Shown in pieces: positions 58,034 to 64,000 of a stretch of 64,000 nt of DNA. The notes beneath the pieces are model-generated. The model worked only from the letters and a program-made list of their open reading frames with translations, ran no database searches and was not told the origin of the DNA. Source of the stretch: Gordionus sp. m RMFG-2023 (Eukaryota; Nematomorpha; Gordioida; Chordodea; Parachordodidae); contig NC_088779.1 of the NCBI RefSeq assembly GCF_954871325.1, forward strand, positions 2,172,846 to 2,236,845. Direction: 5' to 3'. The translations under genes and the position numbers were made by a program. Positions within the stretch are counted from its first letter, which is position 1; every line of letters begins with the position of its first letter.

Positions 58034-58261
58034 TTAGTGGTAGACAGAAAGCTCCATCTTGCTGAAGATGTAATTTCTCTCATGAAATAATAATTCAATT
58101 GACGGGCTCAGTACTTCATAAGTATCTTGATATTTAACCACATTTATTATATTAAAGAAAATACATCCTACCTTTTCATTCAAGCAATCACATACTATTA
58201 AATTATCTGGAAACTTAATGATAAAATATGAGCTTTTTGCTTGGATTTTTATAACTTTCAT
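58034..58261 (-). CDS. short open frame, unrecognised, SWIM-like motif
   Basis: 75 codons on the minus strand. The stretch SSYFIIKFPDNLIVCDCLNE then KVGCIFFNIINVV has the look of a SWIM zinc finger (C-x-C then C-x-H after a short gap, after a Y-x-V-x-F strand), as found in Mutator-type transposases, but the final histidine is not there. Start MKVIKIQAK at 58261. It may be a fragment of a transposase or an exon of an unknown gene; the neighbour at 56989 could belong to it. Confidence 0.3.
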   Translation of the reverse strand: MKVIKIQAKSSYFIIKFPDNLIVCDCLNEKVGCIFFNIINVVKYQDTYEVLSPSIELLFHERNYIFSKMELSVYH

Positions 58262-58269
58262 ATAATACC

Positions 58270-59106
58270 AACTTAAAGCTTATATCAAATTTTGATTTGC
58301 CACTGAATATCCTGTTCATTGACCTTTTGTAATTATGTATTTCAAAATTAATTTTTTATTATTTGAAATGTTTAAAAAAGTTTTTTCTTAGACTATAAAA
58401 TAGTATGATGCAGATAACTTTTATGATTTTCTTTTCTTATAGAAAGAATATTGAGTAATTTTCACTGATAGACACTTGCTTCACACTAGCAGAAATCTCA
58501 TACAACCATATTTGATGAGAAATTCTAATTTTTAAGAACAATCTTTCTAAAATTTCCTTACTTTGGATGTCAACTATTTTTGAGTGAGATCAAAAACCAG
58601 CAGTTTTGTATCTACATAATATATCTATTTGTAGATCAACTTATGGCTAATTAGTTTTCTAAATTTCTGCTACAACTTCCATTAGAAAAAATAATATCTC
58701 ATGGATTTAAATAAATCTTACCCTAAACCTATTACAACTATAAATCTTAGAAAGGCTATATATTTATATATACATAAATTAAACTATGATATAATTCTTT
58801 TTTAAATAAACAGTTAATTTTTAAAACAAATAAAATAACAACATGGGAAAACATTTTGGTGATATTAGCATAGTATCAGATATCTATGAATAAGATGATA
58901 ATTTTTAAAACTCATATCTCCCTAATAATTCATAAAAATTAAATTCTAATTAGATTTTAGCACAAATTAATAAGATATAGTTAGAAATTTAGATAGGTAA
59001 ATTAATGAAGTGGAGTACTATATTAAATTATCAATAAAGACTCAATACAATATACTATTTATAAAATTTTATTGATATTAAATATTTTAAACAAATAAAA
59101 AAAATT
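58270..59106. other. AT-rich DNA 3' of RPL9
   Basis: No gene. Nothing else recognised. Confidence 0.45.
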
Positions 59107-59885
59107 CTATTTATCGTGAGAAATAGTTGTTTTTTCAGAAACATAAATACCATCTAGAAATTTTCTTATATCCTTCTTTTTGACAGATGTACATTGTTGA
59201 ATAAGTGCAGCTAAATAATAAAATTGCATATAAAACTGTTAAATAAATTGAAATTACCTGTTTGTGAAACTTTTTGAATATCTATACCATCAATAATAAT
59301 CTCGTCTTTTTGTTTGGTTGAAGCAATACATGCAACAGTGTCTGGCAATTTCACTTGCCTAATGTATTTTTCGCCTAAAAAGTTTCTTACTTCTACAATA
59401 GTATTGTTTTCTACCATGTTAATATTGATAGGGAAATGTGCATATACTGATCGCATTTTATAACGAAATCCCTTATATTTAAAGTTTATACCATATATAA
59501 ATTAATGTAGAACTTACATCAATAACACCCTTAATCATATTCTTGATATGGCTACATATGGTGCGAATCAGTGCCAATTGTCTTTTATTACCAAACCATT
59601 TTTCAACTTTAATCTTATTTTTTCCCACTTTGTAGATGGAAACTTGGGCATGGGTAAAATCTTTAACCAATTGTCCCCTAGGACCTTTAACTGTTACGAC
59701 ACGAGATTTAACGGAGATTTGAACTAAAAAATTATATATTATTTAAATTTAATTTAAAGGAAGGTCCTTCATTGTCTGCCTTGTTATAATCATTTAAATA
59801 AGATTTTTTTTTAATCATAAGGACAAGTATCTATATTACCATCTTCCGGAATATCTACAATTTGGAAAGAATTGATGGTCTTCAT
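59107..59885 (-). CDS. RPL9: 60S ribosomal protein L9 (uL6)
   Basis: Complete gene in four exons on the minus strand: 59885-59840, 59723-59518, 59471-59258 and 59210-59107, introns 116, 46 and 47 bp, all GT-AG. The product of 189 residues is the usual length for eukaryotic L9. It starts [19 protein letters not shown], has [11 protein letters not shown] (residues about 24-34), [48 protein letters not shown] and ends [20 protein letters not shown] then [14 protein letters not shown], all hallmarks of uL6. It is a structural protein of the large cytosolic ribosomal subunit near the factor-binding and stalk base. The start codon is the one matching the family N-terminus. No lesion is seen. It lies divergent to the light-chain gene, 382 bp away. 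Confidence 0.95.
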
Positions 59886-60267
59886 CACCCACGGAAATTA
59901 AGATTAGTAAGATTGAGCACCACAAGAAAAAAAAAATTACATTTTTAAGAATAAAATAATAATATCTATTTATTAATAATATGAAATAAAATATCATATT
60001 ATATAATCTTTAATATCTTAAATATATATCTATAAATCTATTTGCAAAATAATGGACGTTAAATTAATATTATTTACTTATCATTAATAGGCATTAATCA
60101 TATACTAGAAGGTTATTTTAATTTATATAAAGATAAAACTAGCCTATCCCTACATTTGGAACTTATTTTTAATTTCTTGTTATAAAGCAATAATGTGTTG
60201 AGATTTTATCTGTCGAAAACTATCGGTTATTCGATTAGATATTTGTACATTTTCATCTATCCTAATC
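59886..60267. promoter_or_regulatory. shared divergent promoter region of RPL9 and the light-chain gene
   Basis: 382 bp between two start codons that face away from each other. It must hold both promoters. It contains an A-run near 59925 and otherwise AT-rich DNA; I see no certain TATA or ribosomal-protein regulatory motif. Confidence 0.5.
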
Positions 60268-60506
60268 ATGGTTTCAGTTACAGAAGAACAAATTAGTGGT
60301 ATATTTTATATTTACACTTTATTAATTATATCGGGTTTTTTCTACATTTTAATGTAATCATATAGAATTACATGAGACTTTTAATATATTTGACACCAAG
60401 GGAGATGGAAAAATATTTTATTCGCAGTTTGGAGATGTTTTGAGGGCAATGGGTCAAAACCCTACTGAATTAGATGTAAAAAAACATGCTCCATTAGAAA
60501 ATCATG
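60268..60506 (+). CDS. myosin essential light chain, N-terminal part only
   Basis: Two exons, 60268-60298 and 60366-60506, with GTATAT-ATATAG intron, encode [20 protein letters not shown] followed by [38 protein letters not shown]. This matches the first EF-hand half of essential light chains (animal MYL6, fungal Mlc1/Cdc4 type), including the QNPT signature. The loop [12 protein letters not shown] ends in Q, as in light chains that no longer bind calcium. A GTTAGA donor follows, but no exon for the second half (usually DFVEGLRVFDKEG...) is found in the remaining 3.5 kb. Either a very long intron leaves the window, or it is a truncated gene. Essential light chains bind the first IQ motif of myosin. 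Confidence 0.75.
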
Positions 60507-62452
60507 GTTAGATCATATATATTCTTATCATCATATTTTCTTCTCTTCTCTTATATATATATTTGACAAAGTATTTATTACTAATGTTAAAAGTTAATTT
60601 TTATTTTCTAAAAAAAATTGGGTTAATAATATTTTATCTGGCTTTAAAAATTTTAAATTGGTGTTTGATGGGCATGCTAGTTCAAAAATGTTTTATACAA
60701 GATTGATTAATATTAATGAAACATTATATTTAAGAAAGAACTATTTTAAATGTGTTTATCATAAATAAAGATAATAATGGAATATTAATTCATATTTTAT
60801 AAAAGTAACTGATTACTTTTATTGTTATATTCCAAAAACTAACAAGTTTGGTTATTTTTTTTTGTAAAATTCATAAATAGTAACAAGAAATTTATAACCT
60901 ATTTTGGTTTGTTATAAGTTTTTAATAACATTGTTTTGTTGTTTTTACCATTTAGGCTGTTTATTCAAAGCTAAATAGCTTGCTAAATAACCAGCTATTT
61001 AGTAATAGGTAGTGTTCAAGTTTGGACATGGCCTAAGAGTGTGTCTTGGTTTGACTTATTTTTAATTCTCATATCTGGCATAGCTTTAACAGCTTTTGAA
61101 TTAGGACACCCTATGGTTTGTTTTAAGTCCTTAAGTACTATTGTTACTTTTATATTTTTTTCACACTTTTTAGGCTGTATTGTTGAAACTGTATAGCCAG
61201 CTCTTTATAAATCAACCAGGACACATCCTAACTTATATATAATTTGAAAAAATTTGATAATAACTATGTGATTTCTAATTTATGTTATACTTATCACATT
61301 CCATAAATGATTAATACATTTAAATGTTTTTTTTATAATATTTTTGATAAATTAAATTTAATTATTCTATTGTTTTAAAAATACATTTTAAAATTGTTTC
61401 TATAAAACTTGGTAATTATAAATTTATGTGCCTTAAACATAGCAATTTATAGTATTTTTTTAAAATAAATAAACATTAAATGGTCTATAAATTAAAAATC
61501 TGCAATTAACGAGTCTATTTTTTAAAAATAATTTTAGACAGATTGGGTATAATATTTATTTTTTTTAAATTTGGGCCTGGCCTGGATGAAAATTATGTCA
61601 AATAAATTTATATATTTTAAAACTTCTAGCATGAAGCAAGGCACTAATATTTATATTTGTAGAATATTTTTTTTACAGTGGAAAAAAAAAATATTAAATT
61701 TTTCTATATATAAATAAATTCAAGTTGGGCAGGGTGGGCAAGTAATTTTTATTTTGGGTTGGCCTTTTAGGGACAAAATTTTATCACTACTATAAACAAT
61801 ATAGTTCTATAGATTATAATTAGCCAGTTCAAATCCAAGCCCAATCCAGATTGGTACTGGATCTTATATTGTCTATATCGTCACCTGAGAATTAGATTAT
61901 TCTATCTCTACTTGTTTAATTTTACGAGAGAGCGATTTAAAAAATAAGCTTCTATAATTTTCAATATGATGGTATAATTTAGCCTTATATGCAATAAAAT
62001 CGAATTTATTTTTTATGTAAATGGAATAGTATCATTAATAAAAAAAATTGGTTTAAATTTATTATTTTTTTAAATTAGCATTTTTAACAGAGTGGGTATG
62101 TAATGATTCTTTAACAACGACATTTATATGCCAAATAATTCATGCTTTGTAAAATAAGAAATATATTGCACAAATGAATCACATAATCAATACTCAAGTA
62201 TTGTAAAATACTTATAAAATAATTGAATTATTGGTATTCGATTCATGTTCTCGAATAAAATAATTCGATATTCGTACGGATAATTTAATCGATATTTGAT
62301 TCGATTCATTGAATAGATTATTCGAAATGAAGATCAAGTTCTTTAAAAGATGATTTGTAAAATATGGGGAAATAATTTTTTGATAGAGGAACAAATTAAA
62401 TAATTAGGAATGATCACAAGATATATAGGAATATTTTGGATAATTTTGAATT
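60507..62452. other. AT-rich DNA, with a degraded GC-richer MITE at about 61530-61800
   Basis: No gene and no further light-chain exon. The piece 61530-61800 (GGGCCTGGCCTGGATG ... TTATCACTACTA) resembles the TAGTGATCTGCA family without intact ends. At 62230-62330 TTCGAAT-rich DNA like that near 38300 is seen; the minus-strand frame 62212-62394 lies in it and is not counted. Confidence 0.45.
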
Positions 62453-62476
62453 ATACCAATTAGGGTGTACCCTTAC

Positions 62477-63453
62477 TAGAGGTCTGCATTGGGCGAGTTT
62501 TTGGACCAAAAGCCCGCCCATCCAATCTTTTAAAAAATTTAACCCGCCCGCCCAGCCCACCCATAGTTTTTAAAAAAAATATATACCCGCCCGCCCCGCC
62601 CATTTGTCTAAATTCCTTACCTGTCCGCCCATTTGTCTAAATTCCTTACCTGTCCGCCCATTTGTCTAAATTCCTTACCTGTCCGCCCATTTGTCTAAAT
62701 TCCTTACCTGTCCGCCCATTTGTCTAAATTCCTTACCTGTCCGCCCATTTGTCTAAATTCCTTACCTGTCCGCCCATTTGTCTAAATTCCTTACCTGTCC
62801 GCCCATTAGTCTAAAATTTTTGACCCACGCCCGCTTATAAAATTTAATTATGGTCATTCTTTCATTTTTTTAAGCATCTTATAAAAAATATTTCAGCATT
62901 GCACCTCTACAAAAAGTTTATAATTTAGGAAATTAATTTTAAGCATAAAAATAATCATTGCAAATTATGGATAATTTATTTGATCAAATTGAATATTTAT
63001 GAAAAAAAAATATAAATATAAAGTAGAAATTGTATGTAATCATAATGCAAAAATAATAATGAATCGACATTTTCTGTATTCAAACACGTTATTCCTTGTT
63101 CTAAAAATCTTCCAGCAATGCTAATCCCGTTCCAGCAATGCTAATCACGCGTTCGGAAGAAGCGCTAGAAAAGTTTTATTACATTCCCATATAAGGAAAT
63201 TTTTAATAGACAAAAATGTTCATTTATTCTAAGAAAAAGTTTTATTGTTGTTGTGTTTATTACATAATATAGTTAAGTAAATGTTCTTCACTAAAAAAAA
63301 AAAACGATTGGTACAATAAAAAATGAAATATTGTTATAGAACATATAAACAATTATATTTTTTTTAGTTTGTTTTTGAACAAAAATTTTAAATTTCCTTA
63401 ACCCGCCCGCCCATTGTTTCAATTTCACTAACTCCGCCTAATGCAGACCTTTA
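62477..63453. mobile_element. GC-rich hAT element, nonautonomous (977 bp)
   Basis: TAGAGGTCTGCATTGGGCG left and, inverted, TAAAGGTCTGCATTAGGCG right; flanks ACCCTTAC and ACCCATAC, seven of eight alike. Both ends carry CCCGCCCGCCCA words. The interior is AT-rich with no frame of note. It contains the 29-bp minisatellite at 62598-62812. Confidence 0.8.
62598..62812. repeat. 29-bp minisatellite, about 7 copies, in left arm of the element at 62477
   Basis: Unit GCCCATTTGTCTAAATTCC plus TTACCTGTCC, near-identical copies. The right arm has a single related CCCGCCCGCCCATTGTTT, so the array expanded in one arm only. Confidence 0.9.
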
Positions 63454-64000
63454 ACCCATACCACTTTTTGAAGGCCTATCCTATATGGACGATACTAAAT
63501 TGATATTGACACATTTCCGATCCAATATTATATCTGATTTTTTGCATTCTCTAAACATACTAATCTTTCTTTCTTTCTTTCTTCGCTTTAATTTTTAACA
63601 TATCGTGTATACTTTTTTAATAGTTTTATACATCTATAATTTAACTATTAATTATAACGATAAGTCATTTAAATATTTTATTAATGATCAATTTATAGAT
63701 CATATTATTCAAGAATATCAAAATGTATATAAAATAATTTTTATTTATTGAAATATCGATATATTTATATTGTATAACATTAATTTATTTGTACATAAAT
63801 AAGTTATTAAAACAAATTTTTTATGAAATTTAAATAATAATTTTAAAAAAATTTTTTTAGTTAAGTCTATCAGATCGGATCGGATAATTTTGTACTATTT
63901 GGCCGATAACCGATATTTTTTAAAAAGACGAAATATCGGCCGGATCAAATCCGATAAATATATCCATACACCCCTAATACAAATAATAGATTTCGGTCAT

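Larger units (their letters stand above)
62461..63976. mobile_element. nonautonomous hAT-like element, outer, with a nested MITE
   Basis: Left end TAGGGTGTACC, right end inverted TTAGGGGTGTATGGATATAT, flanked by ATACCAAT (62453-62460) and ATACAAAT (63977-63984), seven of eight bases alike. Without the nested element (62477-63453 plus its duplication) only about 530 bp remain and show no frame. The right part has ATCGGATCGGAT and ATCCGATAAATAT words typical of hAT interiors. Confidence 0.55.

Noticed and set aside
60600-62400. Second half of the essential light chain gene
   Set aside because: I searched by eye in all plus-strand frames for the DFVEGLRVFD-like and GHED-like motifs and found none.

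Overview
The window is a very AT-rich eukaryotic stretch with spliced genes, introns from about 46 bp to 2 kb, and dense DNA-transposon debris. The two recognisable housekeeping genes are a complete 60S ribosomal protein L9 gene and the 5' part of a myosin essential light chain gene. Together with the base composition and the hAT, LINE and Ty3-like content, they suggest a repeat-rich fungus, possibly an early-diverging lineage such as Glomeromycotina. That placement is inference, not proof.

The centre of the window (about 2.3 to 54.5 kb) is a tandem family of one gene type I do not recognise. Copies D (17040-19133), E (33333-36651), F (42936-45722) and G (52963-54448) can each be assembled as five exons with consensus splice sites. 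Exon lengths are almost fixed (76, 72, 93-96, 179-185 and 48-54 nt). D, E and G give proteins of 158-159 residues with an N-terminal signal peptide and two cysteines at the same positions (28 and 66). F gives 153 residues only if it uses an upstream exon 1 donor. Three more first exons without the rest of a gene (5691, 7177, 9194) and one intron-1 remnant (2330-3830) mark broken copies. The 7177 and 9194 copies form a direct duplication of about 2 kb. D, E and F sit in large duplicated cassettes that share upstream DNA, promoter blocks, an antisense LINE fragment in intron 1 and downstream DNA. G shares only exon structure and protein sequence.

Mobile elements fill the cassettes and explain many differences between them. 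A 5.85-kb terminal-inverted-repeat element (21631-27480) holds two hAT transposons with perfect 8-bp target duplications (22241-23975, 24433-26353) and a 36-bp minisatellite grown in one arm only. A third hAT element (28408-31827) itself contains a LINE remnant, and its empty site is preserved in cassettes D and F. Short elements include two hAT-type MITEs side by side (14395-14778, 14838-15220), further GC-rich ones (56891-57051, 57683-58016, 62477-63453) and many TA-flanked MITEs ending in GTGTTGTTAAA. A broken Ty3/gypsy-type fossil lies at about 46.5-49.6 kb. Large simple repeats lie at 36275, 37680, 41082 and 62598.

The right part (56-64 kb) holds the RPL9 gene on the minus strand, divergent from the light-chain gene across about 380 bp, followed by MITEs. 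Long tracts of AT-rich DNA elsewhere show nothing I can name.
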